Shown piece after piece: positions 19,761-28,020 of a stretch of 64,000 nucleotides of DNA (its first letter is position 1; each line of letters starts with the position of its first letter). The DNA is from JANQEU01 sp965228045 (lineage in GTDB: Bacteria > Bacteroidota > Bacteroidia > Cytophagales > Cyclobacteriaceae): contig OZ245789.1 in NCBI GenBank assembly GCA_965228045.1, forward strand, positions 310,001 through 374,000. The letters are read 5' to 3'. Both the position numbers and the translations under genes were made by a program. The notes under the pieces were generated by a model. It searched no databases, was not told the origin of the DNA, and saw nothing but the letters and a program-made list of their open reading frames with translations.

Positions 19761-20189
19761 ATGTCTTCTGCCATATTGTTCCACTTTGACGGAATCTCAG
19801 AAGAAACTTCCATCGAACAAAATAATACCTCCCTTTGGTTACAACAGGTCGCGGACAAAGAAGGTAGGATCATTGAAGAGATTAACTTCATTTTCTGTAG
19901 CGATGATTATTTACTGAAAATAAATAACAAATACCTTCAGCATAATTATTATACGGATATCATAACCTTTGATAATTCAGATGACGAACAACACTCCCTT
20001 CAGGGTGATGTTTTCATTAGTATTGATCGAGTCAAAGAAAACTCTATCACAATGGGCACATCATTTGAAGATGAAATCTCACGGATTATGGTGCATGGGT
20101 TGCTGCACCTGATCGGTTACAATGATAAAACCGAAGAAGACAAAAAGACCATGTCTGCTAAAGAAAACGCTTATCTATCTTTGCGCTAA
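19761..20189 (+). CDS. ybeY: Endoribonuclease YbeY (16S rRNA maturation)
   Basis: This 142-residue zinc-dependent RNase is involved in 16S rRNA 3'-end maturation and ribosome quality control. The signature HGLLHLIGYNDKTEEDK (His112, His116, then Asp122 in place of the third His seen in proteobacterial HGxLHLxGxDH) is the variant I associate with Bacteroidota. The N-terminal half carries INFIFCSDDYLLKINNKYL and YYTDIITF, typical of the family. It directly follows the anti-sigma-like gene and precedes the parS/mnmG region. Confidence 0.93.
   Translation: MSSAILFHFDGISEETSIEQNNTSLWLQQVADKEGRIIEEINFIFCSDDYLLKINNKYLQHNYYTDIITFDNSDDEQHSLQGDVFISIDRVKENSITMGTSFEDEISRIMVHGLLHLIGYNDKTEEDKKTMSAKENAYLSLR
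20176..20183 (+). promoter_or_regulatory. Possible -7 box for mnmG inside the 3' end of ybeY
   Basis: TATCTTTG matches TAnnTTTG exactly, but I see no TTG at the -33 position. If active, transcription would start near 20190 and both parS palindromes would lie in the 5' leader of mnmG. Confidence 0.35.
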
Positions 20190-20196
20190 AATCAGA

Positions 20197-20212
20197 TGTT
20201 CCACGTGGAACT
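20197..20212. other. parS site 1 (ParB/Spo0J binding)
   Basis: TGTTCCACGTGGAACT matches the near-universal parS consensus TGTTNCACGTGNAACA at all defined positions except the last base. It lies 38 bp from a second, perfect copy, between ybeY and mnmG. parS clusters normally mark the origin-proximal centromere loaded by ParB. The placement beside mnmG and near the proposed oriC supports that reading. Confidence 0.88.
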
Positions 20213-20234
20213 TTTCGGAGCTTTTGATAATTGA

Positions 20235-20250
20235 TGTTCCACGTGGAACA
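20235..20250. other. parS site 2 (perfect palindrome)
   Basis: TGTTCCACGTGGAACA is a perfect 16-bp palindrome and an exact match to the parS consensus. It ends 10 bp before the mnmG ATG. Two such copies within 54 bp are far beyond chance for a 16-mer. Confidence 0.92.
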
Positions 20251-20260
20251 CTTAAGAAAT

Positions 20261-22126
20261 ATGTTTTCTAAATACGATGTCATAGTAGTCGGGGCTGGCC
20301 ATGCCGGATGTGAAGCAGCATCTGCCGCTGCCAACATGGGATCTAGTGTATTATTGGTAACCATGAACATGAATACCATCGCACAGATGTCCTGTAATCC
20401 TGCAATGGGAGGTGTGGCCAAAGGACAAATAGTCCGTGAAATTGACGCACTGGGAGGCCTGAGTGGATTGGTGACAGATGAAACAATGATCCAATTCCGA
20501 ATGCTTAATAGATCAAAAGGACCTGCTATGTGGTCACCAAGAGTCCAGTCAGACAGGATGAGATTCAGTGAGTCCTGGAGACTTAAACTTGAGCAGAATC
20601 CTAACATTGATTTCTGGCAAGAAATGGTAATAGGATTATTGATTGAAGGAGACCAGGTTGTAGGTGTTGAAACTTCACTAGGTTTAAAAATCAAATCTCG
20701 ATCAGTTATACTCACAAATGGTACATTCCTAAATGGCATCATTCACATAGGAGAGAAAAAGTTTGGTGGTGGGCGAGCGGGTGAACGAGCCGCCAAAGGA
20801 ATCACAGAGCAGCTTGTTCAACTAGGCTTCGAAGCAGGGAGAATGAAAACAGGTACGCCCCCAAGAGTAGATGGCAGATCTCTTGATTACTCAAAAATGG
20901 AAGAACAAAAAGGAGATGAAGAGCCATCTAAATTCTCATACCTCTCTGAAACCAAGCCCCTGAAAGAGCAAAGGAGTTGTTGGATCACGTATACAAACCC
21001 AGAGGTGCATGATATCCTTCAAACAGGATTTGACAAATCCCCAATGTTCAATGGCCGTATTCAGGGAATAGGTCCAAGGTATTGTCCATCTATTGAGGAT
21101 AAAATCAATAGGTTTTCCGAAAGAAACCGACATCAAATATTCGTAGAGCCAGAAGGCTGGAATACAGTAGAAGTATATGTAAATGGCTTCTCCACTTCTC
21201 TCCCGGAAGACGTTCAATTCAAAGCCTTAAAATCCATTGCAGGATTTGAAAAGAGCAAAATGTTTAGACCAGGGTATGCAATAGAATATGACTATTTCCC
21301 TCCAACACAATTGGATCATACCTTACAAACAAAACCCATTAAAAATCTCTATTTCGCCGGCCAAATTAATGGTACCACAGGATACGAAGAAGCAGCCTGT
21401 CAGGGGCTTATTGCCGGTATCAATGCACATCTTTCCGTAAAAAATCAACCTTCATTTATTCTTAGTCGCTCGGAGGCCTATATAGGTGTACTGATTGATG
21501 ATCTAATCACCAAAGGCACTCAGGAACCATACCGTATGTTTACTTCCAGGGCAGAATTCAGGTTATTGCTGCGCCAGGATAATGCTGATCTTAGACTTAC
21601 CCAAAAATCCTATGATATCGGTTTAGCAGACGAGAATAGATACCAAGAATTCCTGAACAGACAAGACTCCATTAAGGAATTGAAAACTCTTCTTGATAAT
21701 AACTCTTTCAAACCTGATGATATAAATGAGGCTTTATCAAAAAGCGATGAAGCCCCAATAAAGGAAAAAACAAAATTCTCTCAATTGCTCAAACGACCCA
21801 ATTTAGATGCTCATTCCTTGCAACGAATTTCGAACGAATTCTCTGAGAAATTGAAGCCCTACACCGATGACGTCATCACACAATGTGAAATTCAAATTAA
21901 ATACCAATCTTACATTGACAGGGAACGTAGGAATTCTGAGAAATTAAATAGTTTAGAAAATCAAAAAATAAATCCGACTTTCGATTATAAGAAACTAACA
22001 TCCTTGTCCTCCGAAGCCATCGAAAAATTAATGAAAATAAAACCTTCAACAATAGGTCAGGCATCCCGTATAAGTGGTGTGTCCCCCGCAGATATTTCAA
22101 TTTTAATGGTTCATCTCGGTAGATAA
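20261..22126 (+). CDS. mnmG: tRNA uridine-5-carboxymethylaminomethyl modification enzyme MnmG (GidA)
   Basis: This 621-residue FAD enzyme works with MnmE to install the cmnm5 modification on wobble uridines. Evidence: the dinucleotide-binding motif VVGAGHAGCEAA near the N-terminus; MSCNPAMGGVAKGQIVREID; GGGRAGERAAKGI; MKTGTPPRVDGRS; YAIEYDYFPPTQL; GQINGTTGYEEAACQG; and the C-terminal helical domain ending QASRISGVSPADISIL. I chose the ATG at 20261 because the 10-residue upstream extension would be translated from the parS palindrome and adds no conserved sequence. The methyltransferase gene starts one base after its stop. Confidence 0.97.
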   Translation: MFSKYDVIVVGAGHAGCEAASAAANMGSSVLLVTMNMNTIAQMSCNPAMGGVAKGQIVREIDALGGLSGLVTDETMIQFRMLNRSKGPAMWSPRVQSDRMRFSESWRLKLEQNPNIDFWQEMVIGLLIEGDQVVGVETSLGLKIKSRSVILTNGTFLNGIIHIGEKKFGGGRAGERAAKGITEQLVQLGFEAGRMKTGTPPRVDGRSLDYSKMEEQKGDEEPSKFSYLSETKPLKEQRSCWITYTNPEVHDILQTGFDKSPMFNGRIQGIGPRYCPSIEDKINRFSERNRHQIFVEPEGWNTVEVYVNGFSTSLPEDVQFKALKSIAGFEKSKMFRPGYAIEYDYFPPTQLDHTLQTKPIKNLYFAGQINGTTGYEEAACQGLIAGINAHLSVKNQPSFILSRSEAYIGVLIDDLITKGTQEPYRMFTSRAEFRLLLRQDNADLRLTQKSYDIGLADENRYQEFLNRQDSIKELKTLLDNNSFKPDDINEALSKSDEAPIKEKTKFSQLLKRPNLDAHSLQRISNEFSEKLKPYTDDVITQCEIQIKYQSYIDRERRNSEKLNSLENQKINPTFDYKKLTSLSSEAIEKLMKIKPSTIGQASRISGVSPADISILMVHLGR

Positions 22127-22127
22127 C

Positions 22128-23009
22128 ATGTACGAAAAAGTAGAGCAATGCCCCAACTGCGACAATACTGACTTCATAAATGATAGCATCATAATAGATC
22201 ATGCTATTTCTAAGGAGAGTTTCGCTTTAACAAAGTGTTCAAATTGTGGCTTTCTTATCACCAACCCTCGTCCTGCAGAAGAAGAAATTTCCAAGTATTA
22301 TGAAAGTGAAGATTACCAGTCTCACAATACCTCAAGAAATTCTCTATTCGCCATTCTGTATCAAACCATAAGAAATATCAACATTAACAACAAACGAAAG
22401 CTGGTACTAGAATATCAGAATGAAGGCAATATTCTGGACTTCGGAAGTGGATTAGGTCATTTCCTGGCATCATTCGATGAACGTAAATGGCAAAAATATG
22501 GATTGGAACCTAATGCAAAAGCCGCTGATTTTTCTTCCGAAAGTCAAAAAGTTACCATCTACAGAAACCTGCAAGCTCTAAAGGAATCCAAAAAGTTTAA
22601 TGCTATAACTTGCTGGCACTCGATCGAACATGTACATGATTTAAAGGACACTTTATCAACCCTTCAGTCAAAACTAAAATCAAAGGGAACCATGTTCGTG
22701 GCATTGCCTAATCATAAATCCTACGATGCAACTTATTATGGTAAAAACTGGGCTGGCTACGACGTGCCAAGGCATTTAAGTCATTTTGAACCTAAGCTGG
22801 CAACCAAAATATTCAGACGATATAAACTTTCGGTCATTGCTACGAAACCTCTATTATTCGACTCCTACTACGTTTCTTATCTAAGTGAGAAATATAAGGG
22901 TAGTAAATTCCCGCTTATTAGCGGAATGAAACGAGGATATCTTTCAAACAGGTCAGCCAAAGCCAATAATCAATATTCCAGTTTGATTTACATTCTTAAG
23001 AAAAAGTGA
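22128..23009 (+). CDS. Class I SAM-dependent methyltransferase with N-terminal zinc ribbon
   Basis: The product has 293 residues. A zinc-ribbon-like pair (Cys8, Cys11 and Cys37, Cys40, the latter in CSNCGFLITNPRP) is followed by a Rossmann methyltransferase domain with motif I NILDFGSGLGHFL near residue 100 and CWHSIEHVHD near 160. This is the Methyltransf_13-like arrangement often found in sugar or cell-surface methylation, but the substrate here is unknown. It starts one base after the mnmG stop and overlaps the next gene by 4 bp (GTGA). The plus strand becomes clearly C-rich here, as expected on the lagging side of the nearby origin. Confidence 0.85.
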   Translation: MYEKVEQCPNCDNTDFINDSIIIDHAISKESFALTKCSNCGFLITNPRPAEEEISKYYESEDYQSHNTSRNSLFAILYQTIRNININNKRKLVLEYQNEGNILDFGSGLGHFLASFDERKWQKYGLEPNAKAADFSSESQKVTIYRNLQALKESKKFNAITCWHSIEHVHDLKDTLSTLQSKLKSKGTMFVALPNHKSYDATYYGKNWAGYDVPRHLSHFEPKLATKIFRRYKLSVIATKPLLFDSYYVSYLSEKYKGSKFPLISGMKRGYLSNRSAKANNQYSSLIYILKKK

Positions 23010-24703
23010 AAGTATTTAAAATTTCATTTCTTCTAATCTGCTGCATACAATTGCTTTCAAGATGTGCAAACCCATCCAGTCCAACTGGAGGTCCGAGAGA
23101 TACTATTCCGCCAACTTTGCTTTCATCCACACCGATTCATAAATCACTCAATTTCGACGGCACCAGATTGGTTCTCACTTTCGATGAACCAATAAATGCT
23201 GATAAACTCAAATCTGATTTGCTTATCACACCAGCTGTTGATCTATCTTATACCCATTTGGTGAAAAAAAATTCCCTAACAATAAAATTGGATGAGAAGC
23301 TTCCTGACAGCACCACATTCACCTTTAACTTTTCCACCGCCATCACAGATGTCACTGAACGAAACCCCGTGGAAAACTTGACTCTTGCTTTTAGCACTGG
23401 TGATTATATTGATTCCCTATATGTCAACGGTAGCATCAGGGATCTCATGACTCAGGAATCAGTTGAGGATTATAGTGTGGGCCTATATCCTTTTTCCGAT
23501 ACATTGGACTACTCACAACATAAACCACTCTACTTTTCAAAAACTAATGACGAAGGTCAATTCCTAATTGAGAACATCAAAACAGGAATCTTCAAGATAA
23601 TGGCTTTCAAAGATGAGAACAAAAATCTGCTGCTCGAATCACCAACTGAACCATATGCTTTCAAATCCGGAACTATCCGATTAAATACCTCCATTGATTC
23701 AATCCTAATGACTTCCCAACTCATAAACGCTAAAAAATTAAGCATAGACTTTGCAAGAGCTTTTGGACGTTATTTCGAAATCAAATTCAGTAAGGAAGTG
23801 AAGAACTATACACTGCGACCATTGACAGAATCATCAAATATACCGGCATCGAACCTGGTAGATGATAAGTCGGTACTCCGTCTTTATAATACCATAAATC
23901 TTTTGGAACCAGACAGCCTTGGAATTATTGTCACCGCTCAGGATACACTAGTACAAAATCTTACTGACACGTTATACATTAAATTTACTACATCTACTCG
24001 AAAGCCACCAACTTTTAGCTCTACCATCACCACTTCTTCAATGGGTACAAATCAGTATCGAATTGACATCAATGCCAGCAAACCTATAGCTTACCTTTAT
24101 ACAGATTCACTATTTCATCAATATGACACTCTGATTAATCTACCCATCACAGATTATGAAATTAATTCCAACGAAGACTCAACCTCATTTTCTATGGTAT
24201 ATCAATTTGACTGGCAATCATATAACGATACCATATATTCATTTCGCCTATCCAACATTCCTGATTCCATCAAATCCAATCCGGAATTTCAATATGAACG
24301 ACAAGACTTTTTCAAAACTAAGCTGCGTATTCCAAAGGCATTTCTCATTTCAGTGGAGAATGATTCATCTGCAGATAAAACTCTGCCTATTAGCAAACTA
24401 ATATCAGAAGACCTCGGTATAATCAAATACTCTTTACAAACCGAATACCCTTCATACAAAGTCGAACTATACTCCTCAGATGAAAAGACAATCAAGTCAG
24501 TCTGGAACCAACCTCAATACTCATTTAGAAACCTTCCTATTCAGAAATACTCTATCAGAGTATTCATTGACGCCAACAACAACGGCATATGGGAGTCTGC
24601 CAATTTACTAACTGATAAAGAATCTGAACCTATTTATTTGTATCCTAATGTCACGGATGTAAAAGCCAATTGGGAAATCCTAATTGACGACATCTCTTTC
24701 TAA
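23006..24703 (+). CDS. Ig-like domain lipoprotein (Big_5 type)
   Basis: This 565-residue lipoprotein starts at a GTG overlapping the previous stop. The signal ends LLSRC (Cys20), then NPSSPTGGPRDTIPPTLLSS leads into a bacterial Ig-like domain with LVLTFDEPINADKL and TFTFNFSTAITD. The rest is beta-rich with a carboxypeptidase-regulatory-like segment (KTNDEGQFLIENIKTGIFKI) and ends with AFIDANNNG-like sequence near the C-terminus. The family is widespread in Bacteroidota, with unknown function, probably at the outer membrane. It is the last gene before the proposed origin. The coding strand is strongly C-biased. Confidence 0.82.
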   Translation: MKVFKISFLLICCIQLLSRCANPSSPTGGPRDTIPPTLLSSTPIHKSLNFDGTRLVLTFDEPINADKLKSDLLITPAVDLSYTHLVKKNSLTIKLDEKLPDSTTFTFNFSTAITDVTERNPVENLTLAFSTGDYIDSLYVNGSIRDLMTQESVEDYSVGLYPFSDTLDYSQHKPLYFSKTNDEGQFLIENIKTGIFKIMAFKDENKNLLLESPTEPYAFKSGTIRLNTSIDSILMTSQLINAKKLSIDFARAFGRYFEIKFSKEVKNYTLRPLTESSNIPASNLVDDKSVLRLYNTINLLEPDSLGIIVTAQDTLVQNLTDTLYIKFTTSTRKPPTFSSTITTSSMGTNQYRIDINASKPIAYLYTDSLFHQYDTLINLPITDYEINSNEDSTSFSMVYQFDWQSYNDTIYSFRLSNIPDSIKSNPEFQYERQDFFKTKLRIPKAFLISVENDSSADKTLPISKLISEDLGIIKYSLQTEYPSYKVELYSSDEKTIKSVWNQPQYSFRNLPIQKYSIRVFIDANNNGIWESANLLTDKESEPIYLYPNVTDVKANWEILIDDISF

Positions 24704-25075
24704 CTTGTTCATAACCCTCACTTAACATGTGAATATCATTTACTTGACATGTCATATTGAAAATTCGAAACCGACTATCTATTTTAAAGTAGAATAAAGA
24801 TCTATCATTCACATTCCAATATCCCTAAACGGGTAACCTTCTTTATCCCATCGGAGTTACCCACAATAAACATTAAAAGTGTTAATTCATTGTACTTCAA
24901 GTATATAATCATGGATAACCTGTTAGAAACAGATCTTATCACCTTGTCTAATAAACAATCCATTTTTACAAATTAAGTTTTGGATATTTACCCACATATT
25001 CACACTTATAATAATAGTATCCTTTTTTTCTTTAAACTTTATATCTATTACATCAGTTAAACAATACGTGGATAA
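24704..25075. other. Proposed chromosomal replication origin oriC
   Basis: This stretch is AT-rich and has no ORF. DnaA-box-like nonamers: TTACCCACA at 24857-24865 and again at 24988-24996 (each one mismatch to TTATCCACA); ATATTCACA at 24996-25004 (one mismatch to TTATNCACA); the reverse box CGTGGATAA at 25067-25075 (one mismatch); and weaker CATGGATAA at 24910-24918. Also present are a perfect TGACATGTCA palindrome at 24745-24754, an inverted repeat GGGTAAC/GTTACCC (24831-24837, 24856-24862) and a low-GC tract at 25005-25066 suited to unwinding. Plus-strand skew flips from C-rich (left) to G-rich (right) across it, and parS lies 4.5 kb away. dnaA itself is not adjacent. Confidence 0.78.
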
Positions 25076-26888
25076 CTTCAGGAAGCACTTCTTTACATTA
25101 ATAATTTTCTGTTCCGTATTTTCGGTCAACTCACAGTCCCAGCAAGACATTGATCTCGCCAATGAATATTATTTTGCTGGAGAATCAGAAAAAGCATTAG
25201 AGCTATATAAAAAACTTAGTCGCTCAAGAGATAATCTATCTGAAATCCATTCCAATTACCTGGCCCTTTTGTTGAATGAGGGTGACTATGCGGAGGCTAG
25301 AAAATATCTTGATCGAGCTGTGCAAAATTTCCCCAGCGATTTACAATACAGGGTAGACATGCTGTATGTATTAAAGCTATCGGAAGAGGAGCGGGAGAAG
25401 CATAAACTTCAGTCTCAACTTTTAGATACTTATGGTCAAAACCAATATCGTCTAAATGTAATTGCGCAGCATCTTGTAAATAAAGAAATGCTTGATGAGG
25501 CGATTGTTTTCTTATCCAGAGCGAGGAAGGTGAACGGCAATCCGAGAGCGTTTGCACTTGACCTTGCTGGAATTTATCGGATGAAAAACGACAAAGAAGC
25601 TATGGCCAATGAGTATTTGAATTATGCCATGGTGAACCCGGGCAATACAAACTACATAAAAAACATATTTCAGGTTTTGCTTTCTGAAGACGAGGATCTT
25701 GATTTTCTCGAAAGCATTCTTATCAAAAAGGTACAACAACAACCGGATCAAAAAGTCTACTCTGATTTGTTGATTTGGGTTGAACTCCAACGAAAAAATT
25801 TCTATGGTGCCTTCGTCCAGGCACGGGCGCTGGACAAAAGATTTGGAAAACCAGGGGATGAGACAATGGACATTGGTAGAATTGCCATGGACAATGATGC
25901 CTGGAAGGATGCAATTGACATTTATGATTACGTTATTACGGAATTTGGTCGAAATTATCACTACCCCACAGCGAAGCAAATGAAAATAAAGGCTGCTGAA
26001 AATTTGGTGAAAAGTCAATATCCGGTTGATACCAATGAAATAAGAAAATTGACAGCAGAATACCAGTCCCTTTATAATGAGCTGGGTGCAAATCCAATAA
26101 CACTTGAAGCACTTAGAAATAAGGCTATGCTTCATGCATTTTATCTGGGAGAAATGGATAGCTCTATCAATATACTCCAATCTATAATCAATACACCTCG
26201 GGTCCATGCGGAGCTCATTTCAAATTGTAAAATGAGTCTTGGAGATATCTATTTACTTAATGGAGAACCCTGGGAAGCTTCGCTACTTTATTCTCAAGTT
26301 GAAAAAGCGAATAAATATTCCGTGGTTGGTTACAATGCCAAATTGAAAAACGCCAAGCTCCATTATTACAATGGAAATTTTGCTTTAGCTGAGAGCGCTT
26401 TGGGCATTTTGAAGCGAGCTACTACCAAGGAAATATCAAATGACGCGATTGATCTGGGGCTTCTAATCAATAACAATACGGTATTGGATACAACAGACCT
26501 CGTGATGAAGCTTTTTGCAAGTATTGAGTTACTCCGATATCAAAACAAAGATGAAGAAGCGAAAAGTGAATTACATCGATTGATCCTGGAAAACCCAAAT
26601 CATTCATTAATTGACGAATCTTATTGGTTGCTCTCGGACTTGTACCTGAAGTCAGGACAATACCATGAGTCAATAAAGTACCTGGACCTTATATTATCTG
26701 ATCATAAGAATGACATCTGGGGAGATGATGCATTTTTCAAAAAGGCCCAAATACATGAAAAACAACTGAATGAACCAGATGTGGCGCAGGAACTGTATAG
26801 GGAATTTCTTGAATTGTTTCCCGGAAGTATGTACGTTGCAGAATCAAGAAAAAGATTCAGAATTCTACGTGGGGATTTCATTAATTAA
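25068..26888 (+). CDS. Exported tetratricopeptide-repeat protein
   Basis: This 606-residue protein starts at GTG 25068, because no in-frame ATG or TTG lies upstream and the signal peptide (FFTLIIFCSVFSVNSQ) follows at once. The body is TPR-like throughout, with helix pairs such as EYYFAGESEKALELYKKL, DYAEARKYLDRAVQNFP and LYLKSGQYHESIKYLDLIL, and the C-terminus has YREFLELFPGS. It is probably a periplasmic scaffold. No catalytic motif is visible. It is the first gene on the rightward replichore, and its start codon lies inside a DnaA-box-like sequence. It converges on the Cys-rich gene with a 4-bp overlap. Confidence 0.82.
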   Translation: MDNFRKHFFTLIIFCSVFSVNSQSQQDIDLANEYYFAGESEKALELYKKLSRSRDNLSEIHSNYLALLLNEGDYAEARKYLDRAVQNFPSDLQYRVDMLYVLKLSEEEREKHKLQSQLLDTYGQNQYRLNVIAQHLVNKEMLDEAIVFLSRARKVNGNPRAFALDLAGIYRMKNDKEAMANEYLNYAMVNPGNTNYIKNIFQVLLSEDEDLDFLESILIKKVQQQPDQKVYSDLLIWVELQRKNFYGAFVQARALDKRFGKPGDETMDIGRIAMDNDAWKDAIDIYDYVITEFGRNYHYPTAKQMKIKAAENLVKSQYPVDTNEIRKLTAEYQSLYNELGANPITLEALRNKAMLHAFYLGEMDSSINILQSIINTPRVHAELISNCKMSLGDIYLLNGEPWEASLLYSQVEKANKYSVVGYNAKLKNAKLHYYNGNFALAESALGILKRATTKEISNDAIDLGLLINNNTVLDTTDLVMKLFASIELLRYQNKDEEAKSELHRLILENPNHSLIDESYWLLSDLYLKSGQYHESIKYLDLILSDHKNDIWGDDAFFKKAQIHEKQLNEPDVAQELYREFLELFPGSMYVAESRKRFRILRGDFIN

Positions 26889-27448
26889 ATGAATACCAAT
26901 CTTGGATCTGGTTCCATCATTGTTGGATCCGGGCTAAAGTGCTTGTTGTAGAATCCATTCAGAAAGTCAATTGTCTCATTTGAAAGTAGCGGGAGAATTT
27001 CATCGATGGCGTGACCACTGACCATGTAAGGAGGAATGCCCTTGAACAGTTTGTTTCCTCTACAGTAGGCGTAAATTTGATATTCATTTAGTTCGGATTT
27101 ATGATGATCTTTAATCACACACTTTCCAAGACAGTCATCCATGTCTAAGTCTTTCTCAGATTGTGGAGTTGTGAGCTTATTCACATTTTTTCCGAAATAA
27201 TTATCAACATTTTTTAATGACTTCTCACTGAATTCCTCCCGCATCCTCAATGCGCAATCCATACAAATGGCATAATCAAAAACAGTATCAGTCGCATCGT
27301 AACCGGGATACTGTTTCATGGCCTTTTCTATAATGTAATCGCTATCGTCTAATAAATATTTCTCACATTCAACACAGTTTTCAAATGGTTGATTGGTTTC
27401 AAACGAGTAAAACTCTTTTGGTATATCCTGATACTGATCCTCTGACAT
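26885..27448 (-). CDS. Cys-rich protein of unknown function
   Basis: I do not recognise this 187-residue cytoplasmic protein. It has CVECEKYL (about residue 25) and CMDCALRM (about 63), two CxxC knuckles that probably bind zinc. Later cysteines lie in DDCLGKC (about 117) and YCRGNKLFKGIPPYMVSGHAI (in part, about 134). The sequence is acidic, with no signal peptide or membrane segment. It is convergent with the TPR gene and divergent from marR, with about 90 bp between starts. Confidence 0.7.
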   Translation of the reverse strand: MSEDQYQDIPKEFYSFETNQPFENCVECEKYLLDDSDYIIEKAMKQYPGYDATDTVFDYAICMDCALRMREEFSEKSLKNVDNYFGKNVNKLTTPQSEKDLDMDDCLGKCVIKDHHKSELNEYQIYAYCRGNKLFKGIPPYMVSGHAIDEILPLLSNETIDFLNGFYNKHFSPDPTMMEPDPRLVFI

Positions 27449-27491
27449 AGTACTAATCTAAGTGGTATGATATTAAAGCGCCAAAAAATAG

Positions 27492-27503
27492 TATGCATGC
27501 ATA
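27492..27503. promoter_or_regulatory. Palindromic candidate MarR operator
   Basis: TATGCATGCATA is a perfect 12-bp palindrome. It lies 10 bp upstream of the TATCTTTG box and covers the -33 position of the marR promoter, so a bound regulator would block transcription. MarR proteins usually bind such inverted repeats in their own promoters. Assignment to this regulator is inferred from position. Confidence 0.55.
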
Positions 27504-27513
27504 ACAATTTTTA

Positions 27514-27521
27514 TATCTTTG
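27514..27521 (+). promoter_or_regulatory. -7 box of the marR-fad operon promoter
   Basis: TATCTTTG matches TAnnTTTG exactly and ends 17 bp before the marR ATG. The expected start is near 27527, with a leader of about 12 nt. Confidence 0.6.
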
Positions 27522-27538
27522 GAATACATTGAATTTAA

Positions 27539-28009
27539 ATGAAAAGAGAGGAGACAGTAGATTATAATATAAAGGTGGCCTGGCATTCGATTTCCAGAAT
27601 GTACAATTTGTATGGAGCAAATTTTGATATCACCGCATCCACAGGATTTGTGCTTTTGAATATAGATGTTGACGAAGGGACACCAGCCACGAAAATCGGA
27701 CCGATGTTAGGGATGGAATCGCGAAGTCTCACACGAATGCTTAAATCCATGGAGGAAAGAAAGTGGATATATCGTGAGAAGGATGAGGAAGATGGGAGGT
27801 CCGTTCGAATTTTTCTTACTCCTCTGGGCCGGGAAAAAAGAGAAATATCCAGATTATCCGTAAAGGCCTTTAATGCAAAAGTCAGAGATCAAATTACCGA
27901 TAAGGAGCTCCGTACGTTCATCAAAGTCTCTCAGGAGATAGGACTTGTCGCGGAAAATAAAGAATACGTAAATGAATTTCTGGAAAACTTAAAAATTGAA
28001 TCAGTTTGA
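27539..28009 (+). CDS. MarR family transcriptional regulator
   Basis: This 156-residue winged-helix repressor has a recognition-helix region TKIGPMLGMESRSLTRMLKS (about residues 55-74), a wing with YREKDEEDGRSVRIFLTPLG (about 80-99) and helical dimerisation ends. It is the first gene of an operon with the beta-oxidation genes and sits under a promoter carrying a palindrome. I infer that it controls fatty-acid degradation in response to an acyl-CoA or fatty acid, as FadR-like or MarR-like regulators do elsewhere. The stop is 11 bp before the next ATG. Confidence 0.92.
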   Translation: MKREETVDYNIKVAWHSISRMYNLYGANFDITASTGFVLLNIDVDEGTPATKIGPMLGMESRSLTRMLKSMEERKWIYREKDEEDGRSVRIFLTPLGREKREISRLSVKAFNAKVRDQITDKELRTFIKVSQEIGLVAENKEYVNEFLENLKIESV

Positions 28010-28020
28010 CATTATCCAAA

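Noticed and set aside
19761..20189. YbeY inactivation because the third zinc His is replaced by Asp122
   Set aside because: An Asp at this place is what I recall as normal for Bacteroidota YbeY, so it is not a defect.
20231..20260. MnmG start inside the parS palindrome
   Set aside because: The added residues (MMFHVEHLRN) are translated palindrome DNA, not conserved enzyme sequence.
25006..25066. DnaA-trio motif next to the DnaA boxes
   Set aside because: TAATAATAG-like triplets are present on the plus strand, but on the strand and direction required from either box they do not fit the trio consensus.
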